A DNA stretch of 64,000 bases from Burkholderia puraquae (GTDB taxonomy: Bacteria > Pseudomonadota > Gammaproteobacteria > Burkholderiales > Burkholderiaceae): assembly GCF_002099195.1 (NCBI RefSeq), contig NZ_NBYX01000001.1:868168-932167 (forward strand). The letters are read 5' to 3'. The position numbers and the translations under genes are program-made. The first letter of the stretch is position 1, and each line of letters begins with the position of its first letter. Shown piece after piece: positions 8,484 through 17,197 of this stretch. The notes under the pieces were generated by a model. That model searched no databases. It saw only the letters and a program-made list of their open reading frames with translations, and was not told the DNA's origin.

Positions 8484-8502
8484 GGTTGTCTCCTGCTTCG
8501 TG

Positions 8503-9144
8503 TTACGCGACGTAATCCGGTTGCCGTTGCGGCTGTGCGCCCTCGAACGCCGGCGCGCTCCGCGCGTGCTCAAAAACCGCGAGGCTGCGCGGATACGCGC
8601 TCAGGTCGCAATCCATCCGCAACGCGTTCGCGACCTGCGGCACGAGGCACACGTCGGCGAGCGTCGGCGCGTCGCCGAAGCACCACGGGCCCTCGTCCGC
8701 ACGCGCGAGCAGCCGCTCGACGCCGGCCATCCCTTCCGCGATCCAGTGCCGGTACCACGCGGTCTTCTGCTGCGGCGTGACCTTCAGTTCGTTGTCGAGA
8801 TAGCGCAGCACGCGCAGGTTGTTGACCGGATGGATGTCGCATGCGATCAGCGCCGCGAGTTCCAGCACGCGGGCGCGGTGCTGCGGTTCGAGCGGGATCA
8901 GTCGAGGCGTCGGCTGGATCTGGTCGAGGTAATCGAGGATCGCGAGCGACTGCCCGAGCCGGAAATCCCCGTCGACCAGCGCCGGCACCGCTGCCGACGA
9001 GTTCACGTTCGCGACGTAGGCCGCCTCGCGATGCTCGCCGGTGCGGATGTTCACCGGCAGCGTGTCGTACGGCAGCCCTTTCAGCGCGAGCGCGATGCGC
9101 ACCCGGTAGGACGTCGAACTGTTGAAGAAGCTATGCAGTTGCAC
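8503..9144 (-). CDS. Maleylpyruvate isomerase (zeta-class GST-like)
   Basis: The 213-residue glutathione S-transferase-like protein has the zeta-class N-terminal motif SSTSYRVRIALALKGL (residues 9-24). The C-terminal helical domain includes ALIACDIHPVNN and LADVCLVPQV, as in NagL-type maleylpyruvate isomerases and maleylacetoacetate isomerases. It would use glutathione to convert maleylpyruvate, the ring-cleavage product of gentisate, to fumarylpyruvate. The start is a GTG at 9144. It lies between the fumarylpyruvate hydrolase and 3-hydroxybenzoate hydroxylase genes, which settles the substrate in favour of maleylpyruvate. Confidence 0.88.
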   Translation of the reverse strand: MQLHSFFNSSTSYRVRIALALKGLPYDTLPVNIRTGEHREAAYVANVNSSAAVPALVDGDFRLGQSLAILDYLDQIQPTPRLIPLEPQHRARVLELAALIACDIHPVNNLRVLRYLDNELKVTPQQKTAWYRHWIAEGMAGVERLLARADEGPWCFGDAPTLADVCLVPQVANALRMDCDLSAYPRSLAVFEHARSAPAFEGAQPQRQPDYVA

Positions 9145-9169
9145 GATGTCGCCTTTCGAGGAAGATGCG

Positions 9170-9868
9170 TCAGACCACGCGCACGGCCAGTTCGCCGAGC
9201 CGTTCGACGCCGACCGTCATCACGTCGCCCGCAACCACCGCGCCGACGCCTTCGGGCGTACCCGTGAAGATCACGTCGCCCGGTTCGAGGCGGAAGAACT
9301 TCGACAGGTCGGCCACCGTTTCCGCGACCGACCAGATCAGGTGCGACACGTCGCTCGTCTGCTTCGTCGCGCCGTTGACGGTCAGCCACAGGCCGCCCTG
9401 CTCGAAATGACCGACGTCGCTTGCCGGATGCACGGGCCCGATCGGTGCCGAGCGGTCGAACGCCTTGCCGATTTCCCACGGCCGGCCCATTTCGCGCATC
9501 TTCATCTGCAGGTCGCGGCGCGTCATGTCGAGGCCGACCGCATAGCCCCACACGTGTTCGAGCGCGCGCTCGAGCGGGATGTCCGAACCGCCCTTGCCGA
9601 TCACCGCGACGAGTTCGGCTTCGTAGTGATAGTTCTGCGTCTGCGACGGATACGCGAGATCGAGCGTTTCGCCGTATGCGACCGGCACGATCGAATCGGC
9701 CGGCTTGCAGAAGAAGAACGGCGGCTCGCGATCGGGATCGAAGCCCATTTCGCGCGCATGGGCCGCGTAGTTGCGGCCGACGCAATAGACGCGGCGTACC
9801 GCGAACCGGGCATCGCTGCCGGCGACGGCGAGCGCCACGGGCGCTTCGGGCGGGAAAACGAAAGTCAT
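9170..9868 (-). CDS. Fumarylpyruvate hydrolase (FAH family)
   Basis: The 232-residue protein is a member of the fumarylacetoacetate hydrolase family. It has the N-terminal YCVGRNYAAHAREMG motif and the metal-binding acidic cluster around NYHYEAELV, and it ends with a typical GVGAVVAGD segment. In the gentisate route it hydrolyses fumarylpyruvate to fumarate and pyruvate (NagK type). It lies 85 bases downstream of the gentisate dioxygenase gene and 25 bases upstream of the isomerase gene. ATG at 9868 follows a GGAG site. Confidence 0.88.
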   Translation of the reverse strand: MTFVFPPEAPVALAVAGSDARFAVRRVYCVGRNYAAHAREMGFDPDREPPFFFCKPADSIVPVAYGETLDLAYPSQTQNYHYEAELVAVIGKGGSDIPLERALEHVWGYAVGLDMTRRDLQMKMREMGRPWEIGKAFDRSAPIGPVHPASDVGHFEQGGLWLTVNGATKQTSDVSHLIWSVAETVADLSKFFRLEPGDVIFTGTPEGVGAVVAGDVMTVGVERLGELAVRVV

Positions 9869-9953
9869 GAATGGCTCCAGCGTAGAGACGAATGAAGGGG
9901 TACGCGCCGCAGCGGCGGCGCACGTGAAACGGAATCCTTGAAACCGGCCGGCG

Positions 9954-10997
9954 TCAGTCGCGCGCTTCGCGCAGCAGGTTCAGCGCGGACAGCACGGGCC
10001 GATCTGAATAGCTGAACAGCACGCTGTCGGACGATGCCGACAGCCGCACGGGCGCCCACGACGGCGCGACGAAGATGTCATGCGGCTCGAATTCGAATGC
10101 GTTGCCGCCGATGTGCGCGGTGCCGCTGCCTTCGACGACGCAGTAGATCGTCGCGTCGGTGCTGCGGTACGTTCGGCCGTCGAAGCCGGCGGGCAGGAAC
10201 TGCATGAAGGTGGCGATCGTCGGCATCGGCCAGCCGCCTGTCGCGGGGTTCACGTAGCGCAGCTTCACGCCGTCCCACGCGTCGAGCTCGCCATTCCGGT
10301 ACAGCGTGTCGAGCGCCTCGCGGGTGCGTGCATACGGATAGCTGAACACCGGCGACGACGGATCGCTCGCGCGATGCCGCACCGGCACCATGTTGTGACC
10401 GAAGCGCGCGAAGCTGTCGCCTTCCGGGCGATTCACGGGCTGAACGGCTTCCGGGTAGTTCTCCGCGAAGCCGGCGTCGAGGTTCGCGAGCAGCGGAATG
10501 TCGAGCCCGTCGAGCCACACGACCGGCTCGCCCCCTTCTTCCTCCGACGGGTTGCCGTGGTCGTGCCACGCCCACGACGGCGTGATGATGAAGTCGCCCG
10601 GATGCATCGTCGTGCGCTCGCCGTTCACGGCCGTCCACGCGCCGCGCCCTTCGACGATGAAGCGCAGCGCCGATTGCGTATGCCGGTGGCTCGGCGCGAT
10701 CTCGCCCGGCAGGATCAGTTGCAGGCCCGCGTACAGGGTCGGCGTCATGCTCGACTTGGCCGGCAGCCCCGGGTTCTCCAGCACCAGCACGCGGCGCACG
10801 GCCTCTTCCGCGCTGATCACGCTGCCGGCCTGCATCACGAGGTCGCGCACCTGCGCGTACTTCCAGATCGCGGCCTGCGCGGCCGGCTGCGGGGATTTCG
10901 GCACGAGGTTGTGCAGCGATTCCCACAGCGGCGCCAGGCGCTGCTCGGCGATCCGTGCGTAGTAGGCGGCGCGCGACGTGTCCGGCTGGGTCGTCAT
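9954..10997 (-). CDS. Gentisate 1,2-dioxygenase (bicupin)
   Basis: The 347-residue protein has two cupin domains, at roughly residues 85-170 and 255-335. The first carries the Fe(II)-binding [10 protein letters not shown] motif and WAWHDHGNP. This is the gentisate 1,2-dioxygenase fold, which opens the ring of gentisate between C1 and C2 to give maleylpyruvate. The start at 10997 has GGAGAC just upstream; a 19-residue in-frame extension to 11054 runs into the promoter region. It is the first gene of a five-gene minus-strand operon (9954 down to 5833) and is divergent from a LysR gene. 1-Hydroxy-2-naphthoate dioxygenase is the nearest alternative, but the operon argues for gentisate. Confidence 0.9.
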   Translation of the reverse strand: MTTQPDTSRAAYYARIAEQRLAPLWESLHNLVPKSPQPAAQAAIWKYAQVRDLVMQAGSVISAEEAVRRVLVLENPGLPAKSSMTPTLYAGLQLILPGEIAPSHRHTQSALRFIVEGRGAWTAVNGERTTMHPGDFIITPSWAWHDHGNPSEEEGGEPVVWLDGLDIPLLANLDAGFAENYPEAVQPVNRPEGDSFARFGHNMVPVRHRASDPSSPVFSYPYARTREALDTLYRNGELDAWDGVKLRYVNPATGGWPMPTIATFMQFLPAGFDGRTYRSTDATIYCVVEGSGTAHIGGNAFEFEPHDIFVAPSWAPVRLSASSDSVLFSYSDRPVLSALNLLREARD

Positions 10998-11117
10998 GAT
11001 GTCTCCTTGGAGTCGGCCGATCGGCGTCGGCGCTATGTCGGGGCGGGACTGCACCGCAGTCCGTTGGCTGATTTATATTCGACCCAGACATACCCGGTAA
11101 AATGGTCAAATCATCTA

Positions 11118-11135
11118 ATCCATACAATTCTGGAT
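11118..11135. promoter_or_regulatory. Predicted LysR binding site in divergent promoter
   Basis: ATCCA-N8-TGGAT is a perfect 5+5 inverted repeat, 25 bases before the LysR start and about 120 bases from the gentisate operon start. Dyads in this position are typical autoregulatory/activation sites of LysR-type proteins. The 163-base intergenic space holds both promoters. Confidence 0.5.
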
Positions 11136-11160
11136 ATACCTTCTCACGACGAGGCATGCG

Positions 11161-12105
11161 ATGGACTGGACCCACCGGCTGCGACTGCGGCATCTGCAGG
11201 TACTGTTGAGCCTTGCCGGCACCGGCAACCTGAGCCAGTCGGCGGTCGCGCTCGCGACCACGCAGCCCGCGCTGTCGAAATGGCTGAAGGAACTGGAAGA
11301 GGATGTCGGGCTGCCGCTGTTCGAGCGGCATGCGCGCGGCCTGCGGCCGACGCCCTATGGCGAAGCGCTGATCGACCATGCACGCCGCGTCGAAGCGCAG
11401 CTCGACGTCGCGCGTGACGACATGGCCGCGCTGCGGGAAGGCGGCAGCGGCCTCGTGACGATCGGCACGTCGGGCGTTGCAGCGGCCGACACGGTGCCGC
11501 TTGCCGTGTCGCAACTGCTGAAACGGATGCCGCGCGCACAGGTTCGGCTCACCGAAAGCACGATGAACCAGCTGATGCCGCAGCTCGCCCACAGCGAACT
11601 GGATATCGTCGTGGGCCGCTCGGGGTCGACATCCGTCGATCCGCTGCTGCACGCCGAAGCGCTGTATGTCGATCCGGTCGTGTTCGTCGCGCGGCCCGGC
11701 CACGCGCTCGCCGGCGCGGCGTCGGTCGGCTGGGACGACGTGCTCGCCTATTCGTGGATCGTGTGGCCGTCGGGCACGCCCGTGCACAACGCGCTGGAGG
11801 CCGCGCTGACGGCCGCCGGCCGCGTGCGGCCGCCGCACTGCGTCGAATCGAATTCGTCGATCCTCAACCTCACGCTGCTGAACAACACCGACCTGCTCGG
11901 TGTCGCGTCATATCGCGCTGCCCAGCGCTTCGCGCAATTGAACGCGATCCGGATCCTGCCGATGCAGCTCGAGGGTCAGGGCGCGGTGTCGATGTACTGG
12001 CACCCCGACAGCGCGAATCGTGCGGCCGTGGCCGCGACGATCGAGTGCCTGCGCGCCTGCGCAGCGCCGCAGGTCGGCGGATGGGAGAAAGTGAAGGCGG
12101 ACTGA
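11161..12105 (+). CDS. LysR-family regulator of the gentisate operon
   Basis: The 314-residue protein has an N-terminal LysR helix-turn-helix (about residues 8-66, including NLSQSAVALATTQPALSKWL) and a periplasmic-binding-like effector domain. It is divergent from the gentisate dioxygenase gene with 163 bases between, the standard arrangement for a LysR activator responding to a pathway substrate or intermediate. The effector (3-hydroxybenzoate or gentisate) is inferred. It ends 53 bases before the convergent hydroxyproline dehydrogenase gene. Confidence 0.87.
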   Translation: MDWTHRLRLRHLQVLLSLAGTGNLSQSAVALATTQPALSKWLKELEEDVGLPLFERHARGLRPTPYGEALIDHARRVEAQLDVARDDMAALREGGSGLVTIGTSGVAAADTVPLAVSQLLKRMPRAQVRLTESTMNQLMPQLAHSELDIVVGRSGSTSVDPLLHAEALYVDPVVFVARPGHALAGAASVGWDDVLAYSWIVWPSGTPVHNALEAALTAAGRVRPPHCVESNSSILNLTLLNNTDLLGVASYRAAQRFAQLNAIRILPMQLEGQGAVSMYWHPDSANRAAVAATIECLRACAAPQVGGWEKVKAD

Positions 12106-12158
12106 ATGTGACGCGGCCCGGCGTCAACCGGGCCGCGTTGCCTCGACGACGCGATGCA

Positions 12159-13427
12159 TCACGCGCCGTCGGAGGATGCCGAGCCGTCCAGCATCAGCGT
12201 GCCGACCCGCGCGGGCACGAGCGGCGTGCGCGGCACGGGCGGCGTCCAGCCGAACAGTGCCTGCGCAGCCGTGCCGCACACGCGGCCCTGGCACGCGCCC
12301 ATCCCGCAGCGTGACTGCAGTTTCGCGGCCGTCCAGCCCGGCGCCCGCGCGACTGCATCGAAACGCACGTCCTCGCACCGGCAGAGCAGCGTGTCGGGCC
12401 GCGCGAGCCGGCGGATCGGCTCGCGGATCGCGAAACGCTCGTGCACGGCATCCGCAAATGCCTGCCAGTGCGCTCGTCGCGCGACGACTGCGGACAACTG
12501 CGCCGTCTGCCCGGTCGCCGCCAAACCGGCGATTTCGCCTTCGACCATCGCCAGCTCGCTGCCGCCGACGCCCGTGCACTCGCCGGCCGCAAAAAACCCG
12601 TCGCGGCTCGTACGCTGGTGTGCATCGACGGCCACCGCACCGTTGTCGATCCGGCAGCCGAGATGGCTCGGCAGCACCGTATTCGGCACGAGACCGAAGC
12701 CGCACGCGAGCCGGTCACAGTCGACCTCGAACTCGCGATCGCCCTGGCGGATCCGCGCGCGTTCGAGCCGCTTGTCGCCGAACGCTTCAACGACATGCGC
12801 GTCGGCCCGATAAGCGGCCGTGACGAGCTTCGCGGCCTGCGCGAGCTTCGACGGCCAGCGCCACAGCTCCGCCGCGAAACCGGCTACGCTGCCCCACGCG
12901 GCCTGTTCGAGCACGTGCGACACGCGCGCGCCGGCCTGACGAGCCGTTGCCGCGCTCGCCAGCAGCAGCGGCCCGCTGCCCGCGATCACCGTGCGCTGCC
13001 CGCGCACGTCGAGGCCGTACTTGATCAGCGCCTGCAAGCCGCCCGCGCCGGTGACGCCCGGCAGCGTCCAGCCCGGAAACGGCAGCAGCAGCTCGCGTGC
13101 CCCGCAGCAGAGAATCAGCGTCTGGAAATCGAGCAGCAGCCCGCGTTCGTCGTCTTCAAGCAGCAGCGTGCCCGGCTGCATTTCGGCGACGATGCGCGTC
13201 GCCGCGAGATGCTTGACGTTCGGCTGCCGCAATACGGCGAGCCGCTCGGCGGCGGCCGGCGCGGGCGTGGCCGCTGCGCCTTGCCGCCAGATCTGCCCGC
13301 CCACGCGCGGGTTGTCGTCGACGATCGCGACTGTTGCACCGCTTCGCGCGGCGGCGCGCGCGGCCGACAGCCCGGCCGGGCCCGCGCCGACGATCGCGAC
13401 GTCGACGCTCAGTCGTTCCTGTTTCAT
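12159..13427 (-). CDS. D-hydroxyproline dehydrogenase, FAD/NAD-type (alpha) subunit
   Basis: The 422-residue flavoprotein has a GxGxxG FAD motif (GAGPAGLSAARAAARSG, near residue 13) and a second nucleotide fold (GSGPLLLA). The C-terminal domain carries a Cys cluster, CRCEDV and later CGMGACQGRVC, of the BFD/HcnB type that holds an iron-sulfur cluster. With the adjacent [2Fe-2S] and oxidoreductase subunits it matches the heteromeric D-hydroxyproline dehydrogenases and related HcnABC/octopine oxidases. The complex oxidises cis-4-hydroxy-D-proline to pyrroline-4-hydroxy-2-carboxylate. The start at 13427 overlaps the previous gene by 4 bases (ATGA); the frame upstream of it is antisense extension. 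Confidence 0.85.
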   Translation of the reverse strand: MKQERLSVDVAIVGAGPAGLSAARAAARSGATVAIVDDNPRVGGQIWRQGAAATPAPAAAERLAVLRQPNVKHLAATRIVAEMQPGTLLLEDDERGLLLDFQTLILCCGARELLLPFPGWTLPGVTGAGGLQALIKYGLDVRGQRTVIAGSGPLLLASAATARQAGARVSHVLEQAAWGSVAGFAAELWRWPSKLAQAAKLVTAAYRADAHVVEAFGDKRLERARIRQGDREFEVDCDRLACGFGLVPNTVLPSHLGCRIDNGAVAVDAHQRTSRDGFFAAGECTGVGGSELAMVEGEIAGLAATGQTAQLSAVVARRAHWQAFADAVHERFAIREPIRRLARPDTLLCRCEDVRFDAVARAPGWTAAKLQSRCGMGACQGRVCGTAAQALFGWTPPVPRTPLVPARVGTLMLDGSASSDGA

Positions 13428-13657
13428 CGTGTGCGCTCCACCTGCATCCCGTCGCGGCACAGCGTCTGGCAAGCCAGCCGGCGGCGGCCGTCGATCGTCA
13501 TCCTGCACTCCTGGCAGATGCCCATTCCGCAAAACGGAGCACGCGCCGCGCCCGTGCACGACACGCGCGTCGTATCGTCGCCGCTCGCCGCGACGGCGGC
13601 TGCGACGGTCGCGCCGTCGGCCACTGTCAGCGCGCGGCCGTCCAGATGAATGATCAT
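13424..13657 (-). CDS. D-hydroxyproline dehydrogenase, [2Fe-2S] (gamma) subunit
   Basis: This 77-residue ferredoxin-like protein has the plant-type cysteine pattern C43-x4-C48-x2-C51-x11-C63 (APFCGMGICQEC then LACQT). Small [2Fe-2S] subunits of this kind pass electrons between the two flavoprotein subunits of hydroxyproline dehydrogenase and opine oxidases (HcnA-like). Its stop overlaps the alpha-subunit start by 4 bases, which supports a tight complex. It is separated from the beta subunit by about 80 bases holding a GC-rich hairpin. Confidence 0.87.
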   Translation of the reverse strand: MIIHLDGRALTVADGATVAAAVAASGDDTTRVSCTGAARAPFCGMGICQECRMTIDGRRRLACQTLCRDGMQVERTR

Positions 13658-13674
13658 GTCAGCCTCCGCCGGGC

Positions 13675-13733
13675 CGCCCCAAGGGGGCTGACAGCCCCCT
13701 CGGGGGGCAGCGAACGAAGTAAGCGTGGGGGTC
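13675..13733. repeat. GC-rich hairpin element inside the hydroxyproline operon
   Basis: GGGGGCT-GAC-AGCCCCC forms a strong hairpin (13683-13699), followed by CGGGGGG and the phrase CAGCGAACGAAGTAAGCG then TGGGGG. From memory this phrase recurs between genes in Burkholderia and relatives, which would make it a dispersed intergenic element; I could not confirm this here. It lies between two operon genes, so it may tune relative expression rather than end transcription. Confidence 0.5.
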
Positions 13734-13736
13734 GTT

Positions 13737-14864
13737 TCATGTCAGCGCTCCGGCTACGGGGGACGCGGTCAGGAAGCGTCCCGGCAAATACGGTTCGATA
13801 TCGATGGGCGGCCGATCGCCGGCCATCAGCGCAGCAACGAGCCGCGCGCTGCCCGGCGCGGTCGTCACGCCGAGCCCTTCATGCCCGACCGCGAGCCACA
13901 CGCCCGGCCGCGCCGGATGCTCGCCGAGCAGCGGCAGCCCGTCGGGGCTCGCGGAACGGAACCCCGTCCATGCGCGGATTCCGTTCAGGTCGGCCAGGCC
14001 GGGCAGATAGCCCACCGCGCGGCGCAGCATGCGCGCGAGCACGGGCGGCTCGACTTGCGCGTCCTCGGTGTCGAACTGGCGCGACGAACCGATCAGCAAC
14101 TGGCCGGTCGGCCGCGGCTGCACGTTGAACGCGACCGACGTGCCGTCGCTCGCATGCGCGCTCGCCGCATAGCCCAGCTCGACGAGCTGGTGCGACACCT
14201 GGCCCGGATAGCGGTCGGTAATCAGCAGATGGCCCTTTTTCGGGCGCAGCGGCAGCTCCGGCAACAGCGTGCGCGCCGCCACGCCGTTCGCGACGACCAC
14301 CCGCTCCGCACGCAGCGTGTCGCCGCTCGCGAGCGTCACGCTCGGGCCATCGACCGCGACGGCCCGGTCGCGCCGCATCGTGATGCGCGGCGCGCGCTGC
14401 AGCAGCCAGTTCGCGGTGACAGGCGCATAGAGGATCGCATCGCCGGGAATCTTCAACGCACCGCCAAGGCCGGCGCGCAGCATCGGCTCCAGTTGCGCGA
14501 GCGTCGCCGCATCGATCAGTTCGCCCGCCACGCCGTGCGCGGCCAGCGTCGCCTGCTTCGCGCGTGCGAGATCCATCTCGTGTGCATCGGCCGCGAGCCA
14601 CAGCGTGCCGCAGTTGCGGTACGCACAGCCTTCGGGCATCTCGCCGCTCAACGCGCGCCACAGTTCGATGGAGTAATGGCTGAGCGCGAGTTCGGCCGCG
14701 TTGTCGTCCATCGCGACCAGGTGCCCCATGCCCGCGCCGGTTGCACCGCCGCTCGCGTCGTCGACGACGAGCACGCGCAGCCCGCGCTGCGCGAGTTCGT
14801 GTGCGCACGCCGCGCCGACGATGCCGGCGCCGATCACGACGACATCCGCCTTCGTGTCGCTCAC
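13737..14864 (-). CDS. D-hydroxyproline dehydrogenase, DadA-type (beta) subunit
   Basis: The 375-residue FAD-dependent amino-acid oxidase-fold protein has an N-terminal [17 protein letters not shown] motif (about residues 11-27) and a C-terminal [13 protein letters not shown] flavin-contact segment. It is the substrate-oxidising, D-amino-acid dehydrogenase-like subunit. The start is a GTG at 14864 that overlaps the epimerase stop by 3 bases, within a GTGA junction. A longer frame to 15533 is antisense extension through the epimerase gene. Together with the gamma and alpha subunits downstream it would form the membrane-linked D-hydroxyproline dehydrogenase. Confidence 0.86.
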   Translation of the reverse strand: MSDTKADVVVIGAGIVGAACAHELAQRGLRVLVVDDASGGATGAGMGHLVAMDDNAAELALSHYSIELWRALSGEMPEGCAYRNCGTLWLAADAHEMDLARAKQATLAAHGVAGELIDAATLAQLEPMLRAGLGGALKIPGDAILYAPVTANWLLQRAPRITMRRDRAVAVDGPSVTLASGDTLRAERVVVANGVAARTLLPELPLRPKKGHLLITDRYPGQVSHQLVELGYAASAHASDGTSVAFNVQPRPTGQLLIGSSRQFDTEDAQVEPPVLARMLRRAVGYLPGLADLNGIRAWTGFRSASPDGLPLLGEHPARPGVWLAVGHEGLGVTTAPGSARLVAALMAGDRPPIDIEPYLPGRFLTASPVAGALT

Positions 14865-15793
14865 GGCGCAATACCCCAGCCGAACGGATCGTCTTCCTCG
14901 ATCAGCAGCGTCGCTTCCGCGCTCAGGTGAGCACTGCCGCGAATCGTCGGCACGATGCCGCCGTCGGCCTGCTCGTAGCTCGCATGGAACACGCTGCCGA
15001 TCACGCTCGCCTGCCGCCACACCGCGCCCGGCGCGAGCTTGCCGTCGGCCGCGAGACACGCGAGCTTCGCACTCGTGCCGGTGCCGCACGGTGAACGGTC
15101 GTATGCGAGGCCCGGGCACAGCACGAAGCTGCGGCTGTCGTGCTCGGGATCGTCGGCGAACAGCTCGATGTGATCGATCTCGCCGCCGTTCGCGCCGCTG
15201 ATACCCGCGCGCTCGAGCCCTTCGCGCACGGCCGACGCATAGGCCGTGAGCGCCGCGACGTTGTCGCCGGCGACGCGCTGCCCGTGGTCGCTGATCAGGA
15301 AGAACCAGTTGCCGCCCCACGCGATGTCGCCCTTCACGGGGCCGTAACCCGGCACGTCGAGCGCGACGCCCTTCGCATGACGATACGCGGGCACGTTGCG
15401 CACGCTCACCGACAGGTCGTCGTGCAGCGTGGCCTCGACGGTGCCGACGGGCGTTTCGATCCGGTGCGTGCCGGGCGCGATGCGCCCCATATGGTGCAGC
15501 GTGCGCACGACGCCGATCGTGCCGTGCCCGCACATCCCGAGATAGCCGCTATTGTTGAAGAAGATCACGCCGGCCGCCGCATCGGGCGATACGGGCTCGC
15601 ACAGCAGCGCGCCGACCAGCACGTCGCTGCCGCGCGGCTCGAGGATGCATGCGGTGCGGTAACGGTCGTGCGCGCGCGCGAGCACGTCGCGGCGCTCGGC
15701 CATCGTGCCGCTGCCGAGCGCGGGGAAGCCGGACACGACGAGCCGAGTGGGTTCGCCGCCCGTGTGCGAATCGATGATCTGGATGCGCTTCAT
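14861..15793 (-). CDS. 4-hydroxyproline 2-epimerase (proline racemase family)
   Basis: The 310-residue protein begins with the family signature [19 protein letters not shown]. It has both catalytic cysteines, C88 in MCGHGT and C236 in SPCGTGTS. The two-Cys arrangement separates 4-hydroxyproline epimerases and proline racemases from the Thr-containing dehydratases of trans-3-hydroxyproline. It converts trans-4-hydroxy-L-proline to cis-4-hydroxy-D-proline, the substrate of the dehydrogenase encoded next. Two consecutive ATGs (15796, 15793) are possible starts; 15793 matches the family. The dehydrogenase and deaminase neighbours support hydroxyproline rather than proline as substrate. Confidence 0.9.
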   Translation of the reverse strand: MKRIQIIDSHTGGEPTRLVVSGFPALGSGTMAERRDVLARAHDRYRTACILEPRGSDVLVGALLCEPVSPDAAAGVIFFNNSGYLGMCGHGTIGVVRTLHHMGRIAPGTHRIETPVGTVEATLHDDLSVSVRNVPAYRHAKGVALDVPGYGPVKGDIAWGGNWFFLISDHGQRVAGDNVAALTAYASAVREGLERAGISGANGGEIDHIELFADDPEHDSRSFVLCPGLAYDRSPCGTGTSAKLACLAADGKLAPGAVWRQASVIGSVFHASYEQADGGIVPTIRGSAHLSAEATLLIEEDDPFGWGIAP

Positions 15794-16044
15794 CATGAGC
15801 CGTCCGAAGTGGGGAAAGGAGCATAGCTTCCTCCGTCGCGCGTCCGTCCGCTTGTGGCTTTTCGATGAGGACGACGACGAAATCGGCATAGTGCGAAGCG
15901 CCCCTCCCGCGCCGCCCGGCCGCTGTGCCGATTTCGTCATTTTGCTCCGCGATACGACTCAAGCGTGATCGGCGTTTGCGCGGCGATACTGGTTGCCACA
16001 CCGACGCCTGTCGGCCGACCGATACAAACACGTAGGAGATTGAA

Positions 16045-16965
16045 GTGAGCCGAAACGCCATTCAGTGGACCGGGGTTTTCCCGGCCGTCAGCACCCAGTT
16101 CAAGCCGGACTTTTCCCTCGACATCGACGCCACGCACCGCGTGGTGAAGAACCTGGTGAACGACGGCGTGTCGGGCCTCGTGGTCTGCGGCACGGTCGGC
16201 GAAAACACGTCGCTGTCGACGAGCGAGAAACTCCAGGTGATCGAGGCCGCACGCGACGCGGCCGGCGGCAAGATCCCGGTGATCGCCGGCATCGCCGAAT
16301 TCACGACCGAATTCGCGCGCAACACGGTGCGTGAAGCACAGCGCGTCGGCGTCGACGGCGTGATGGTGATGCCCGCGCTGGTCTACTCGGCGAAGCCGCA
16401 CGAAACCGCCGCGCACTTCCGCGCAGTCGCGACGAGCACCGACCTGCCGGTGATGGTCTACAACAACCCGCCGATCTACAAGAACGACGTGACGCCCGAC
16501 GTGCTGATCGCGCTGCAGGATTGCGAGAACATCGTCTGCTTCAAGGATTCGTCAGGCGATACGCGCCGCTTCATCGACCTGCGCAACGCGGTCGGCGATC
16601 GCTTCGTGCTGTTCGCGGGCCTCGACGACGTCGTGGTCGAGAGCATTGCCGTCGGCGCCGAAGGCTGGGTGTCGGGCATGTCGAACGCGTTCCCGAAGGA
16701 AGGCGAGACGCTGTTCCGCCTCGCGAAGCAGAAGCGCTTCGACGAAGCACTCGCGCTGTACCGCTGGTTCATGCCGCTGCTGCACCTCGACGCACGCCCC
16801 GACCTCGTGCAGTGCATCAAGCTGTGCGAAGAGCTGGTCGGCCGCGGCAGCGCGATCACGCGCCCGCCGCGCCTCGCGCTGCAAGGCGACACGCTCGCGG
16901 AAGTGAAGGCCATCGTCGCGAAGGCGCTCGAAACGCGCCCGGCGCTGCCCGACGTCGGTCTCTGA
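16045..16965 (+). CDS. 1-pyrroline-4-hydroxy-2-carboxylate deaminase (DapA family)
   Basis: The 306-residue TIM-barrel protein belongs to the dihydrodipicolinate synthase family. It has a Schiff-base lysine K167 in CFKDSSGD, a Tyr at 139 in VMVYNNPP, and the family's GTVGENTSLS loop. In hydroxyproline loci this branch deaminates pyrroline-4-hydroxy-2-carboxylate to alpha-ketoglutarate semialdehyde (HypD/LhpC). The start is a GTG at 16045 after TAGGAG. It is the first gene of the rightward arm, divergent from the epimerase arm, and is followed by the permease and semialdehyde dehydrogenase genes. True DapA activity is unlikely in this context. Confidence 0.87.
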   Translation: MSRNAIQWTGVFPAVSTQFKPDFSLDIDATHRVVKNLVNDGVSGLVVCGTVGENTSLSTSEKLQVIEAARDAAGGKIPVIAGIAEFTTEFARNTVREAQRVGVDGVMVMPALVYSAKPHETAAHFRAVATSTDLPVMVYNNPPIYKNDVTPDVLIALQDCENIVCFKDSSGDTRRFIDLRNAVGDRFVLFAGLDDVVVESIAVGAEGWVSGMSNAFPKEGETLFRLAKQKRFDEALALYRWFMPLLHLDARPDLVQCIKLCEELVGRGSAITRPPRLALQGDTLAEVKAIVAKALETRPALPDVGL

Positions 16966-16979
16966 TCGACTCCCCCTGC

Positions 16980-17012
16980 GGCGGCGCGCGGGCTTTCCCC
17001 CAGCGCGCCGCC
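16980..17012. other. Strong hairpin downstream of the deaminase gene
   Basis: GGCGGCGCGC and GCGCGCCGCC form a perfect 10-bp stem with a 13-base loop, beginning 14 bases after the deaminase stop. No T-tract follows. In an operon this could stabilise the upstream mRNA or attenuate the permease genes. Confidence 0.5.
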
Positions 17013-17197
17013 GTCTCCGGTCCGGCATGGCCTGCGGGCCCGCTCACACCGGCGCCAGCCCGCGCCGCGCGTGAACGCCCCGCAGCCCGCCCCGGTCGTT
17101 CGAACCGGGCGACGCCGGCCGGCAGGCATGCGCCGCTGCTCCGTCGCAGCGCGGCGCACCTCAAGCCTGTGCCGATATTCCCCTAGGAGACAAGCCC

